Below, in pieces: positions 44,494-52,293 of a DNA stretch of 64,000 nt; within the stretch, counting starts at the first letter, position 1, and the number at the start of each line of letters is the position of its first letter. The position numbers and the translations under genes were made by a program. The notes beneath the pieces were generated by a model. It had not been told where the DNA came from, ran no database searches, and was given only the letters and a program-made list of their open reading frames with translations. This DNA is from CAZDKO01 sp964506075 [NCBI: uncultured bacterium] (GTDB taxonomy: Bacteria; CAZDME01; JAYEMH01): the NCBI GenBank assembly GCA_964506075.1, contig CAZDKO010000002.1, forward strand, positions 1-64,000, written 5' to 3'.

Positions 44494-45072
44494 ATGGAGA
44501 AAAAAAAGATTATCCTTTCTTCGTTAGAGGAACGGATTAAAACGCTTAACGTAATTTGTCAGGATTCCGAATTAGTGGGGAAAATTGAAAAGGTCGTTGA
44601 ATTAATCTGCGGGGCTTATCGTTCGGACAGAAAAGTCATTTTTATGGGTAACGGCGGCAGCGCTTCCCAGGCCCAGCATTTTGCCGCCGAACTTATCGGG
44701 CGGTTTAAGCTGGAAAGAAAAGCCCTTAAGTCTCTGGCCCTGACCGCCAACACCTCAATTTTAACCGCGGTCGGCAATGATTACGGTTTTGATAAAATTT
44801 TCTCGCGCCAGATTGAAGCCCTGGTTGAAGCCGGTGACATCGTTATCGGCCTTTCCACCAGCGGTAATTCACCGAACGTTATTGAAGGAATTAAATTAGC
44901 CAAAGAACTCGGGGCCGACGTCATCGGCTTTACCGGCGCCAGAGAAAATAAATTGACCGGACTGGTTGACGTCAATATAGCCGTGCCGTCCGAGCACACG
45001 CCGGAAATACAGGAATTCCATCTTATGATTGGCCACCTTATCTGTGAAATGGTGGAAGCCACTCTTTTTTAA
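44494..45072 (+). CDS. gmhA: Sedoheptulose-7-phosphate isomerase
   Basis: 192 residues with a SIS domain: VIFMGNGGSASQAQHFAAEL, LALTANTSILTAVGNDYGF, VIGLSTSGNSPNVIEG, and EIQEFHLMIGHLICEMVE. These are GmhA signatures. It makes D-glycero-manno-heptose-7-phosphate for LPS inner core and is followed, with one overlapping base, by the heptose nucleotidyltransferase gene. Confidence 0.94.
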   Translation: MEKKKIILSSLEERIKTLNVICQDSELVGKIEKVVELICGAYRSDRKVIFMGNGGSASQAQHFAAELIGRFKLERKALKSLALTANTSILTAVGNDYGFDKIFSRQIEALVEAGDIVIGLSTSGNSPNVIEGIKLAKELGADVIGFTGARENKLTGLVDVNIAVPSEHTPEIQEFHLMIGHLICEMVEATLF

Positions 45073-45548
45073 TGATGAAAAAATTACTGCCTCTAAAAGA
45101 ATTAGAAAAAAAAATTAAAAGTTTAAAAGCCGGAGGTAAAAAGATAGTTTTTACCAACGGCTGTTTTGATATTATTCACGGCGGCCACGTCAAGTGCCTG
45201 GAAAAAGCCAAATCCTTAGGGGATATCCTGGTGGTAGCTTTAAATACCGACCAATCGGTAAAAAAACTTAAAGGGAAAAACCGGCCGCTTTTTCCGTTAA
45301 AAGAAAGAGCCCGGGTTTTAGGGGCTTTTGCCGACGTGGATTTTATCACCTGTTTTAATGAGGCCACGCCGATAAAGGTGATTAAGGCTTTAAAGCCGGA
45401 TATTCTCATCAAAGGTTCTGATTATAAGGATAAGGAAATTGTCGGCGGGCAGTTTATTAAAAGCTACGGCGGTAAGGTCGTCAGGTTCCCCATCTACCGG
45501 AATTATTCCACCAGCAAAATTTTAGAGGAGATATTGAAAAATTTTTAA
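45072..45548 (+). CDS. rfaE2: D-beta-D-heptose 1-phosphate adenylyltransferase (RfaE domain II)
   Basis: 158 residues, only the nucleotidyltransferase half of HldE. GKKIVFTNGCFDIIHGGHVKCLEKAKSLGD carries the HXGH motif in FDIIHGGHV; LNTDQSVKKLKGKNRPLFP, ADVDFITCFNEATPIKVI and ILIKGSDYKDKEIVGG complete it. The heptose kinase half (PfkB-like) is not fused; a separate PfkB-family gene lies at 47459 and could supply it. The end overlaps thiE in another frame. Confidence 0.93.
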   Translation: MMKKLLPLKELEKKIKSLKAGGKKIVFTNGCFDIIHGGHVKCLEKAKSLGDILVVALNTDQSVKKLKGKNRPLFPLKERARVLGAFADVDFITCFNEATPIKVIKALKPDILIKGSDYKDKEIVGGQFIKSYGGKVVRFPIYRNYSTSKILEEILKNF

Positions 45549-46194
45549 TCCAGGCGTTGATTACAGTTTATACGTTATTATAGACCGGCAGTACCTGCCG
45601 GAAGACCCCGTCCCTCTCGTTTTAAAAGTTATTGAAGGGGGCGCGACGGTTATTCAGTACCGGGATAAAATTAACCCTTCAAAATATTCTTTTAGCCTGG
45701 CGACGAAACTTTTTGAAGCGGCTAAAGAAAAAAAGATTCCTTTTGTGATTAATGACCGCGTTGATATCGCTATGTGCCTGGGAAATTACGCCGTTCACGT
45801 CGGCGATAAAGATATGAAGGTGGCTTCGGTCCGTGCTATTTTGCCGCCCTTTGGACTGATTGGCCGGACGGCTCACAACTGGGAAGATGTCTACAGCGCC
45901 GAAAGGGAAGGGGCAAATTACGTGGGGCTGGGACCATTTTTCCCCACCCGAACCAAAAAGGATTGTCAGGAGATTGTCTCCAGGGAATTTGTAAAGGACG
46001 TGATGGCACACCTTAGAATCCCGGTGGTGGCGGTCGGCGGCATAAGTCTTCAGAACGTTGAGGAAGTGCTGGATATCGGGGTGGAAAACGTCGCCATCTG
46101 TTCGGATATTATGTTAGCCGAGGACCCGTATAAACAAACTAAACTGATTAAGGAAAAATTACTTAAAGCTAAAGAAAGAAAAAGACAGAAATGA
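45541..46194 (+). CDS. thiE: Thiamine-phosphate synthase, non-standard start or frameshift
   Basis: From codon 45541 (ATT) the frame reads a full-length ThiE of 217 residues: DYSLYVIIDRQYLPED, GGATVIQYRDK, IPFVINDRVDIAMCLG, VHVGDKDMKV, GANYVGLGPFFPT, PVVAVGGISLQNVEEV, and VAICSDIML. It joins pyrimidine and thiazole phosphates. An in-frame TGA lies at 45535 and no ATG, GTG or TTG occurs until GTG 45745, which would delete the first 68 residues including the pyrophosphate-binding region. ATT 45541 lies 10 bases after GAGGAG. Either ATT is used, or a T-run error hides a fusion with the upstream gene. It overlaps thiC by 4 bases. Confidence 0.88.
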   Translation: MFNPGVDYSLYVIIDRQYLPEDPVPLVLKVIEGGATVIQYRDKINPSKYSFSLATKLFEAAKEKKIPFVINDRVDIAMCLGNYAVHVGDKDMKVASVRAILPPFGLIGRTAHNWEDVYSAEREGANYVGLGPFFPTRTKKDCQEIVSREFVKDVMAHLRIPVVAVGGISLQNVEEVLDIGVENVAICSDIMLAEDPYKQTKLIKEKLLKAKERKRQK

Positions 46195-47471
46195 CCCAGC
46201 TGGAAAAAGCGAAAAAAAATCAAATTACGAAAGAGATGAAAGAGGTGGCTAAAGATGAGGGCCTCCCGGTCTCTTATATTCTTGAAAACGTTAAAGAGGG
46301 GAAAATTGTCATCCCCAGTAATAAATTTAAAAGGCCCAGAAGGGTCTTTGGTATCGGCAAGGGCTTAAGGATTAAGGTTAATACTAATCTGGGGACTTCA
46401 CCCGAAACTAATAACCCGGCTTCAGAAATAGCTAAACTTAAATTAGCCCTGGCCAGAGGCACCCATACGGTGATGGATTTAAGCACTGGCGGTGACCTGG
46501 ATAAAATGAGAAGAAAAATTCTGGATAAGTGCTGTGTCCCTTTAGGGACGGTGCCTATCTACCAGACGGTGGTTGAAGCTTTGAGAAAAAAAAGGGACCT
46601 CTCCAGTATCAAAAAAGAAGACATTTTTGCCGCTATAGAGAAGCAGGCTAAAGACGGCGTTGATTTTATGACCATTCACGCCGGGGTCAATCTGGAATCG
46701 GTTAAGCGCCTTCAAAAACAAAAAAGGTTAACCGCGGTGGTCAGCCGCGGCGGTTCTTTTTTAACTTCCTGGATATTGGCCAATAAAAAAGAAAATCCTC
46801 TTTACGAATATTTTGACGAGTTGCTTTCTATCGCTTATAAGTATGACGTCACTTTAAGTCTGGGCGACGGGATGCGGCCGGGGTCTCTGGCTGATGCGAC
46901 CGACCGGCCCCAGATTCAGGAACTGATAATTTTAGGGGAACTGGCCGAACGGGCGCGGGAAAAAAATGTTCAGGTGATGATTGAAGGCCCGGGTCATATC
47001 CCTTTAAACCAGATAGAAGCCAACGTTTTACTGGAAAAATCTTTATGCCGGGAAGCCCCTTTTTACGTTCTTGGTCCTTTAGTTACGGACATTGCGCCCG
47101 GATACGACCATTTAACTTCAGCCATCGGCGGAGCCATTGCCGGGGCGGCCGGGGCGGATTTTTTGTGTTACGTGACTCCTTCGGAACATTTACGCCTGCC
47201 GACGCTTGAAGACGTGGAAGAAGGGGTTATTGCCGCCCGTATCGCCGCTCACGCGGCCGATATCGCCCGGGGAGTAAAAGGGGCGATTGAATGGGACCAT
47301 AAAATGAGTGTTTTAAGAGCGAAAAGAAAATGGCCGGAACAGATGAAACTGGCGATAAACCCGGATAAGGCCTTAAAATTCCGTAAAAAAAGCCGGCCGA
47401 AATTATCCGACGTCTGTACGATGTGCGGCAAATACTGTTCAATGAAAGGACTGGAAAAATGGCTGTCTTAA
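46191..47471 (+). CDS. thiC: Phosphomethylpyrimidine synthase (radical SAM)
   Basis: 426 residues. NTNLGTSPETNNPASEIAKL, ALARGTHTVMDLSTGGDLDKM, FMTIHAGVN, VSRGGSFLTSWI, LGDGMRPGSLADATDRPQIQEL, MIEGPGHIPLNQIEANV and the C-terminal cluster motif CTMCGKYC near residue 409 are the ThiC set. It converts aminoimidazole ribotide to the thiamine pyrimidine. No TPP riboswitch precedes the gene, as it is embedded in an operon. It is overlapped by thiE in front and by the kinase gene behind. Confidence 0.96.
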   Translation: MTQLEKAKKNQITKEMKEVAKDEGLPVSYILENVKEGKIVIPSNKFKRPRRVFGIGKGLRIKVNTNLGTSPETNNPASEIAKLKLALARGTHTVMDLSTGGDLDKMRRKILDKCCVPLGTVPIYQTVVEALRKKRDLSSIKKEDIFAAIEKQAKDGVDFMTIHAGVNLESVKRLQKQKRLTAVVSRGGSFLTSWILANKKENPLYEYFDELLSIAYKYDVTLSLGDGMRPGSLADATDRPQIQELIILGELAERAREKNVQVMIEGPGHIPLNQIEANVLLEKSLCREAPFYVLGPLVTDIAPGYDHLTSAIGGAIAGAAGADFLCYVTPSEHLRLPTLEDVEEGVIAARIAAHAADIARGVKGAIEWDHKMSVLRAKRKWPEQMKLAINPDKALKFRKKSRPKLSDVCTMCGKYCSMKGLEKWLS

Positions 47472-48376
47472 TTGTGGGCTCAATTGCTCTTGATTCGGTA
47501 AAAACGCCTTTTGGGGAAGCCGAGGAAGTTTTAGGCGGTTCAGCTACTTATGCTTCTTACGCCGCCAGTTTTTTTACCACGCCGTATCTGGTGGGAGTAG
47601 TGGGAAAAGATTTTCCCGAGAAACACATTGAGCTTTTACGGGGAAAATCAATTGATTTAAAAGGGCTGATGGTTGAAGAGGGGAAGACTTTTCGCTGGAA
47701 GGGATATTATGATTTTGATTTAAACAGCGCCAAAACCCTTTCCACCTGTTTAAACGTGTTTCAGAATTTTCGTCCAAGGCTACCCGAGGAATACCGTAAA
47801 ATCAAAAATGTTTTTCTGGGTAATATTGACCCTGATGTCCAGCTTGAGGTTATCGACCAGGTGGAAAGCCCGGAGCTGGTCGTCGGAGACACGATGAATT
47901 TCTGGATTAGCAATAAAAAAGAGGCGCTTCTAAAGGTTTTAAAAAAGATAAACGTTTTAGTTATCAATGACGCCGAGGCCAGGCAGTTATCGGAGGAGCC
48001 CAATTTAATTAAGGCCGGAAAAAATTTGCTTTCTTTCGGCCCGGAATATATAATTATCAAAAAAGGGGAGCACGGGGCGTTACTTTTTTCCGATTCGGTT
48101 TTCTTTTCCCTGCCGGCTTATCCTCTGGAATCTTTGTATGACCCGACCGGAGCCGGGGACAGTTTTGCCGGCGGCTTTATCGGTTATTTATCCGGCATAG
48201 ATAATTTTAACGGCTCTGAATTTAAAAAAGCCCTGGTTTACGGGAGCGTGGTCGCTTCCTTTGACGTTGAGGATTTCAGTCTTAACCGTCTGGTAAAACT
48301 GAATAAAGAAGATATAGACCGGCGGTATAAGGAATTTGTAAATATTTCGCATTTTGAAAATTTCAAGCGGGATTAA
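47459..48376 (+). CDS. PfkB-family carbohydrate kinase
   Basis: 305 residues from ATG 47459, overlapping the thiC stop by 13 bases; AAGGA lies 8 bases upstream. VLIVGSIALDSVKTPFGEAEEVLGGSATY and the anion-hole motif DPTGAGDSFAGGFIGYLSG near residue 230 define the ribokinase fold. Proximity to the heptose genes makes a heptose kinase possible, though close sugar-kinase and adenosine-kinase-like relatives also occur in this order. Its stop codon (48374-48376) lies inside the tRNA-Gly gene, a 10-base overlap. Confidence 0.88.
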   Translation: MAVLIVGSIALDSVKTPFGEAEEVLGGSATYASYAASFFTTPYLVGVVGKDFPEKHIELLRGKSIDLKGLMVEEGKTFRWKGYYDFDLNSAKTLSTCLNVFQNFRPRLPEEYRKIKNVFLGNIDPDVQLEVIDQVESPELVVGDTMNFWISNKKEALLKVLKKINVLVINDAEARQLSEEPNLIKAGKNLLSFGPEYIIIKKGEHGALLFSDSVFFSLPAYPLESLYDPTGAGDSFAGGFIGYLSGIDNFNGSEFKKALVYGSVVASFDVEDFSLNRLVKLNKEDIDRRYKEFVNISHFENFKRD

Positions 48377-48441
48377 CTCAGCGGTAGAGTGCAACCTTCC
48401 CAAGGTTGAGGCCACGGGTTCGAATCCCGTATCCCGCTCCA
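48367..48441 (+). tRNA. tRNA-Gly(CCC)
   Basis: GCGGGAT pairs with ATCCCGC; the D-arm is AACTCAGCGGTAGAGT; the anticodon loop TTCCCAA gives CCC; T-arm CGGGTTCGAATCCCG; CCA is encoded. The first 10 bases also encode the end of the PfkB kinase including its stop codon. Confidence 0.95.
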
Positions 48442-48615
48442 GAGTTACGGCTAATAGCGTATGGCGGATAGCCAATAGCACGTGGCAAATAGCGGATAGC
48501 ACATAGCTGATAGCGAATAGCAGATGGCTTATGGCAGATGGCGTATAGCCAATAGCAGATGGTTAATTGGTAATTTGTTTTTGCCATCAGCTATCTGCTA
48601 TAAGCTATTCGCCAA
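48442..48615. repeat. Word repeat (TAGCAGATGGC type) with an inverted end
   Basis: No gene. Words such as AATAGCGTATGGC, GATAGCCAATAGC and AGCAGATGGC recur with small changes; the last part, GCCATCAGCTATCTGC, is the inverted form of the same words. The set resembles 39210-39255. The spacing is irregular, so it is not a CRISPR array. Confidence 0.8.
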
Positions 48616-48620
48616 AAACC

Positions 48621-48710
48621 GGAGAGGTGCCAGAGCGGTCGATCGGAGCTGCCTGCTAAGCAGTTGAACCCGAAAGGGTTCCCTGGGTTCGAATCCCAGC
48701 CTCTCCGCCA
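48621..48710 (+). tRNA. tRNA-Ser(GCT)
   Basis: GGAGAGG pairs with CCTCTCC; D-arm TGCCAGAGCGGTCGATCGGA; anticodon loop CTGCTAA gives GCT; a long variable arm (AACCCGAAAGGGTT) and T-arm CTGGGTTCGAATCCCAG follow; CCA encoded. The 90-base class II length fits serine. The accessory region begins right after it, and tRNA-Ser genes are common integration targets; no duplicate 3' end was found downstream. Confidence 0.95.
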
Positions 48711-49050
48711 CCGCCGCTTTGCTTCGCAAAGCGAAGCAGCGGTGGCAGAGAATCGAAAATCGAAAGTCGAGAATAGATAAAAATAGGTTTTCGATTCGGT
48801 CAATTTTCGATTATCGATTTTCAAGCTTTGTATTTCTTTAAGCAAAGGGTAAATTTTCAGCAGCGGTGGCAGAGCAATCGAGAATCGAAAATCGAAATTA
48901 GATTTAAGAAGATTCTTGATTGCGGTCAATTCTCGATTTTCTATTTTCGGAAAAATCTAAGAATAACAGAGAATCGAAAATCGAGATTCGAAATTAGATA
49001 AAAGGAGATTTTTGATTCGGTCAATTTTCGATTATCGATTTTCAATTTTC
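48711..49050. repeat. Palindromic AATCGAAAATCGA repeats, three imperfect units
   Basis: No gene. It begins with a GC palindrome (CGCTTTGCTTCG/CGAAGCAGCG). Then three related units start AGAATCGAAAATCGA or AGCAATCGAGAATCGA at about 48749, 48872 and 48970 and end with GGTCAATTTTCGAT or GGTCAATTCTCGAT, each nearly self-complementary. Shorter pieces recur at 50190-50215 and 50756-50785. Confidence 0.75.
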
Positions 49051-49056
49051 AAAATC

Positions 49057-49401
49057 ATGGCATTTATATTCGAGAAATTAGACGTTTACAGAAAGGCCGT
49101 TGATTTCGCGGACAAAATCTGCGACTTAACTAAAGATTTTCAAAAGGGAAATTATTATTTGGCTGACCAGTTAAATCGTGCATCATTGTCAATATCCACG
49201 AATATAGCAGAAGGCAACGGCAAGTATCATAAAGCAGATAGAGTTAATTTCTTTCGAATAGCGCGCGGTTCGGCATTTGAGTGCGTACCAATTTTAGAAA
49301 TATGCAAAAGGAAGAAACTCATTGCTGAAGAGTTAAATGCATCTTTAAAGAAGGAAGTGGAAAACATCTGCAAAATGTTATCTGGTCTTATAAACACCTA
49401 A
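49057..49401 (+). CDS. Four-helix-bundle protein (23S rRNA IVP/Avd-like)
   Basis: 114 residues from ATG 49057. FEKLDVYRKAVDFADKICDL, LADQLNRASLSISTNIAEGNGKY and DRVNFFRIARGSAFECVPIL are the diagnostic motifs of the four-helix-bundle family found as intervening-sequence proteins in rRNA and, as Avd, in diversity-generating retroelements. Here it stands alone, with no reverse transcriptase nearby. It has no clear ribosome site: the bases ahead are the third palindromic repeat unit. Confidence 0.9.
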   Translation: MAFIFEKLDVYRKAVDFADKICDLTKDFQKGNYYLADQLNRASLSISTNIAEGNGKYHKADRVNFFRIARGSAFECVPILEICKRKKLIAEELNASLKKEVENICKMLSGLINT

Positions 49402-49425
49402 CCACTTTAACAGGAAACCACACCA

Positions 49426-50187
49426 ATGAAACAATGGTACGAATTATTATTTGAGAATTACGCCCGCAAATACGATAAAGAATGTTATGTCCAGGGAACG
49501 ACTGGCGAGTGCGACTTTATTGAGCAGGAGATAAATCGCGATAAGTCGATAAAGATCCTGGATATCGGCTGCGGCACGGGACGCCATGCTATTGAACTGA
49601 CAAAAAGGGGATACAACGTTACCGGCGTTGACCTTTCCGAGAATCAGATAAAAAGGGCAAGGGAAAAGGCCCAAGAGGCAGGGGTGACCATCGATTTCCA
49701 AATACAAGATGCGCGCAATCTCTCTTTTGACGGCAAATTTGATCTGGCGATTATGTTGTGTGAAGGCGGATTCCCTCTGATGGAAACAGATGAGATGAAT
49801 TTTGAGATACTCAAGAACGCCACAAAAGCGCTGAAAGATAAAGGCAAGCTCATTTTCACCACATTAAACGGATTGTTTCCGCTGTTTCATTCGGTCAATG
49901 AATTCTATGAGTCGGCGCAGAAAGAAGGCCAATCCCAGTGTAAGGAGTGCTCCTTTGATCTGATGACTTTCCGAGACCATAATACAACAGTTTTTGAAGA
50001 TGACTCCGGGAATAAAAGAGAACTCAAAAGCAATGAGCGCTACTATGTGCCAAGTGAACTCACATGGCTTTTAAAGACGCTGGGGTATAAGAAAATAGAA
50101 ATTTTTGGGGCGAAGCTGGGCGCGTATTCAAGAAAAGATAAGCTGACGACTGAAGATTTTGAAATGCTGGTGATCGGACAGCGGTAG
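49426..50187 (+). CDS. SAM-dependent class I methyltransferase
   Basis: 253 residues. KILDIGCGTGRHAIELTKRGYNVTGVDLSENQIKRAREKA holds the SAM-binding motifs I and II, AIMLCEGGFPLMETDEMNFEIL follows, and a C-terminal TLGYKKIEIFGAKLGAYSR completes it. Small-molecule or metabolite substrate is likely, not nucleic acid, as there is no recognisable target motif. It starts 24 bases after the four-helix-bundle gene. Confidence 0.85.
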   Translation: MKQWYELLFENYARKYDKECYVQGTTGECDFIEQEINRDKSIKILDIGCGTGRHAIELTKRGYNVTGVDLSENQIKRAREKAQEAGVTIDFQIQDARNLSFDGKFDLAIMLCEGGFPLMETDEMNFEILKNATKALKDKGKLIFTTLNGLFPLFHSVNEFYESAQKEGQSQCKECSFDLMTFRDHNTTVFEDDSGNKRELKSNERYYVPSELTWLLKTLGYKKIEIFGAKLGAYSRKDKLTTEDFEMLVIGQR

Positions 50188-50247
50188 TAGAAAATCGAGA
50201 ATCGAGAATCGAAAATAGATTATAAGAGGACAGGAATTAAATAAAAA

Positions 50248-50691
50248 ATGGCAAACGATAAAAGTCTTATAAAAAATAAAGTATTAGTTCGTCGGTACAT
50301 CGAGGAAATTATTAATACGGGAAATGTCAAGGAGATAGAAAAGTTTATTTCCCCGGATTACCTTGAGATTGGCGAAGGTAAAAACAACGCTTTCGGAATT
50401 AAGGGGGCGAAAGAACATATTTTAGGTGTCCGGCAGACGTATCCTGACTTAAAATTGACGGTTGACCACCAAATTGCCGAAGGTGACTGGGTAGCGACCT
50501 ACATAACCGCCCGTGGCACCCATAAGGGAACCTGGCTGGGTATAAAGCCAACCGGTAAGGTCGTAACCTATACCGGCGTTAATATAAATAAAATAGTTGA
50601 TGGCAGAATTGTCGAACATGGCGGAGCCGCCAATCTTCTTTTAGAGTTACTGAAAATTGGAGCGGTTCGGGTGGTAGGGGCAAAAAAATGA
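50248..50691 (+). CDS. SnoaL-like polyketide-cyclase/ester-cyclase family protein
   Basis: 147 residues. VLVRRYIEEIINTGNVKEIEKFISPDYLEI, GAKEHILGVRQTYPDLKLTVDHQIAEGDWVATYITARGTHKGTW and VTYTGVNINKIVDGRIVEHGGAANLL match the SnoaL/NTF2-like ester-cyclase fold (COG5485), cone-shaped with a hydrophobic pocket. Such proteins are often of unknown substrate. A word-repeat of the AATCGAAAATCGA type lies before it, and a hairpin repeat starts at its stop codon. Confidence 0.85.
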   Translation: MANDKSLIKNKVLVRRYIEEIINTGNVKEIEKFISPDYLEIGEGKNNAFGIKGAKEHILGVRQTYPDLKLTVDHQIAEGDWVATYITARGTHKGTWLGIKPTGKVVTYTGVNINKIVDGRIVEHGGAANLLLELLKIGAVRVVGAKK

Positions 50692-50753
50692 GCCGCCCCC
50701 GTGCTTGTTTTGTTTATCCCCATGTTTAGTTTTATAAAATAAAACTACGGGGG
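50692..50753 (+). repeat. Hairpin repeat, left copy flanking the island
   Basis: GCCGCCCCCGTGCTTG through ACTACGGGGG, with an inner TAGTTTTAT/ATAAAACTA hairpin. Compared by eye with the reverse complement of 58189-58250, 54 of 62 positions match. An AATCGAAAATCGA repeat fragment follows at 50756-50785. Confidence 0.8.
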
Positions 50754-50863
50754 TAGAAAATCGAGAATCGAAAATCGAAATTAGATAAAAAAGGTTGTTT
50801 TTTATGATGATAATAAAAAATACCTTAACGGATTCGTTAATCATGGTGGCGGAAAAATAATTA

Positions 50864-50891
50864 AAACCTTCGCTGAAAATGGCGGAGGTTT
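50864..50891 (+). terminator. Possible terminator hairpin
   Basis: AAACCTTCGC pairs with GCGGAGGTTT (one T-G pair), then CTATTTATT. The T run is weak. It lies between the repeats and the REP-like end preceding the operon. Confidence 0.45.
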
Positions 50892-50910
50892 CTATTTATT
50901 GTATGGTATG

Positions 50911-50937
50911 AAAAAGTGGTCTGACCCCTTTTTTATT
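50911..50937 (-). repeat. REP/RAYT-like GGGGTCAGACC element, left copy
   Basis: AAAAAGTGGTCTGACCCCTTTTTT; on the minus strand it reads AAAAAAGGGGTCAGACCACT. GGGTCAGA-type ends with A and T runs are commonly seen around REP-associated tyrosine transposases in environmental genomes. A copy in the opposite orientation lies at 58133-58160. Confidence 0.6.
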
Positions 50938-50948
50938 AGATGTTAAGA

Positions 50949-50978
50949 TTGAAAGGTTGATATTAGATTAAATATACG
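50949..50978 (+). promoter_or_regulatory. Candidate promoter of the defence-like operon
   Basis: TTGAAA (50949-50954), 18-base spacer, TATACG (50973-50978). A near-consensus GAGGAGG (50984-50990) lies 8 bases before ATG 50999, so the first gene has a strong translation start. Confidence 0.5.
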
Positions 50979-50998
50979 ATATTGAGGAGGAAAATACC

Positions 50999-52276
50999 AT
51001 GGCCATAAGAGAAAAAGTAGAGTCACTTGAAAAAGTAAGTGAGGCAACCGATCGCACACTACGTTTATGGCTCAGAGGCAGAAAGCAAGACTTGCGTGTT
51101 TACAGGATCCCGATAAAGCACCTCTATTTTAATATTGAGAATGGCCGATACGCAGACAAGATGATACAGCTTAGGGCTGATAATCCAGGCGTAGATATTG
51201 ACCCAAAATCAGATGTGTGGAGAGATGAAATCTATAAAATGTTAAAAGGTGAATATGTAGGAACAATCGAAGCTGAAGGGACAGAACGTGACGAAGTTGA
51301 CTTCGATAGATTAAGCGAAGACATAAGAAAAAGAGAGCAACTGAATCCAGGCATAGTTCTTGCAGATGGCGGTGTAATAGATGGAAATAGGCGATTAGCT
51401 GTTCTTATGTCTTTAGATGATGAAAGATTTAGCCACTTTGATGGTGTTATTCTTCCAGATGATATTTCTGCAGAAGATAGGTGGAGAATTGAAGTAGGGG
51501 TCCAGCTTGGAAAAGACCAACAATTAGATTATTCCCCTATTAATAAATTGTTGAAAATTAGGCAAGGTTTGCTTATGTATAAATCCATGAAATTACCTAG
51601 CGGAAAATCTGCAGAAGATATGGTAGCTGAGGCCCTATATGGTGTATCAAAAAAAGAGGTTTCAGAGAGTATAGATCTAATTAACCTGATCGATGAATAT
51701 CTAGATTTTTTCAAATGCAAAGGTCAATATCATCAGGTAGCAGATAAAAACGAACGGTTTATTGAAGCCCTTGGCAGTTTAAAAGCGGCAGAAGGAAAAC
51801 TAGCTCCTCACGAGATAGCAAAGCTAAAAGTTCAATTATTCGTTATTGTAAAAGAAGGCATTATGTCCAACTGGGAGATTAGGGACGTAAAACGTGCATT
51901 AGGGGGAATTCAAAAAGCTAGGGGACGGAAAAGTACGCTAATCCAAAAAGCAGTAGGGCATTTGATTGCTCATACAACAGATCCTAAAACAGTTCGAGAT
52001 GCCTATACAGATAATACCCAAGGTAAGATAGTATTAAAATCTAAAACAATATGTCGAGAATTTAAAGATATTTTTGAAGCAGAAAAAGATGCTAATCAAC
52101 CTCTTACATTAGCGAAAGATGCTCGTGCGAAATTAGATACATTAAAAGAATCTCTAAAAGATTTTAAGAAACCTGAAGATGCACTTGCCATAGTAGAAGA
52201 ACTATCCATTATGAAAAAGCTTATAAGAGCGTGTCTAAGCACTGTTAAATTGCCGAAGCATAAAGTTAAGGGGTAA
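50999..52276 (+). CDS. ParB/sulfiredoxin-fold-like protein of the defence-like operon
   Basis: 425 residues. DLRVYRIPIKHLYFNIENGRY, then after an acidic helical region LNPGIVLADGGVIDGNRRLAVLMSL near residue 128, which matches the GXXXXGNRR loop of ParB-like nuclease/Srx-fold domains (DGNRR). The remaining 290 residues are helical with no hit I can name, including KKEVSESIDLINLIDEYLDF. In ParB-fold proteins this loop binds nucleotide. It is the first of four genes transcribed in one direction and may be the DNA-binding or sensor part. Codon use is unlike the host core: CCGG is rare and AGA is common. Confidence 0.65.
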   Translation: MAIREKVESLEKVSEATDRTLRLWLRGRKQDLRVYRIPIKHLYFNIENGRYADKMIQLRADNPGVDIDPKSDVWRDEIYKMLKGEYVGTIEAEGTERDEVDFDRLSEDIRKREQLNPGIVLADGGVIDGNRRLAVLMSLDDERFSHFDGVILPDDISAEDRWRIEVGVQLGKDQQLDYSPINKLLKIRQGLLMYKSMKLPSGKSAEDMVAEALYGVSKKEVSESIDLINLIDEYLDFFKCKGQYHQVADKNERFIEALGSLKAAEGKLAPHEIAKLKVQLFVIVKEGIMSNWEIRDVKRALGGIQKARGRKSTLIQKAVGHLIAHTTDPKTVRDAYTDNTQGKIVLKSKTICREFKDIFEAEKDANQPLTLAKDARAKLDTLKESLKDFKKPEDALAIVEELSIMKKLIRACLSTVKLPKHKVKG

Positions 52277-52293
52277 CCCATAGGTATTAGTGT

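Noticed and set aside
45549-46300. TPP riboswitch in front of thiE/thiC.
   Set aside because: There is no room: thiE overlaps the previous gene and thiC, and no thi-box motif is seen.
48442-48615. Possible CRISPR array between tRNA-Gly and tRNA-Ser.
   Set aside because: The repeated words vary in length and spacing, have no unique spacers and no cas genes are near.
50803-50859. An 18-codon open frame starting ATGATGATA.
   Set aside because: Too short, in a repeat-rich gap, with no conserved feature visible.
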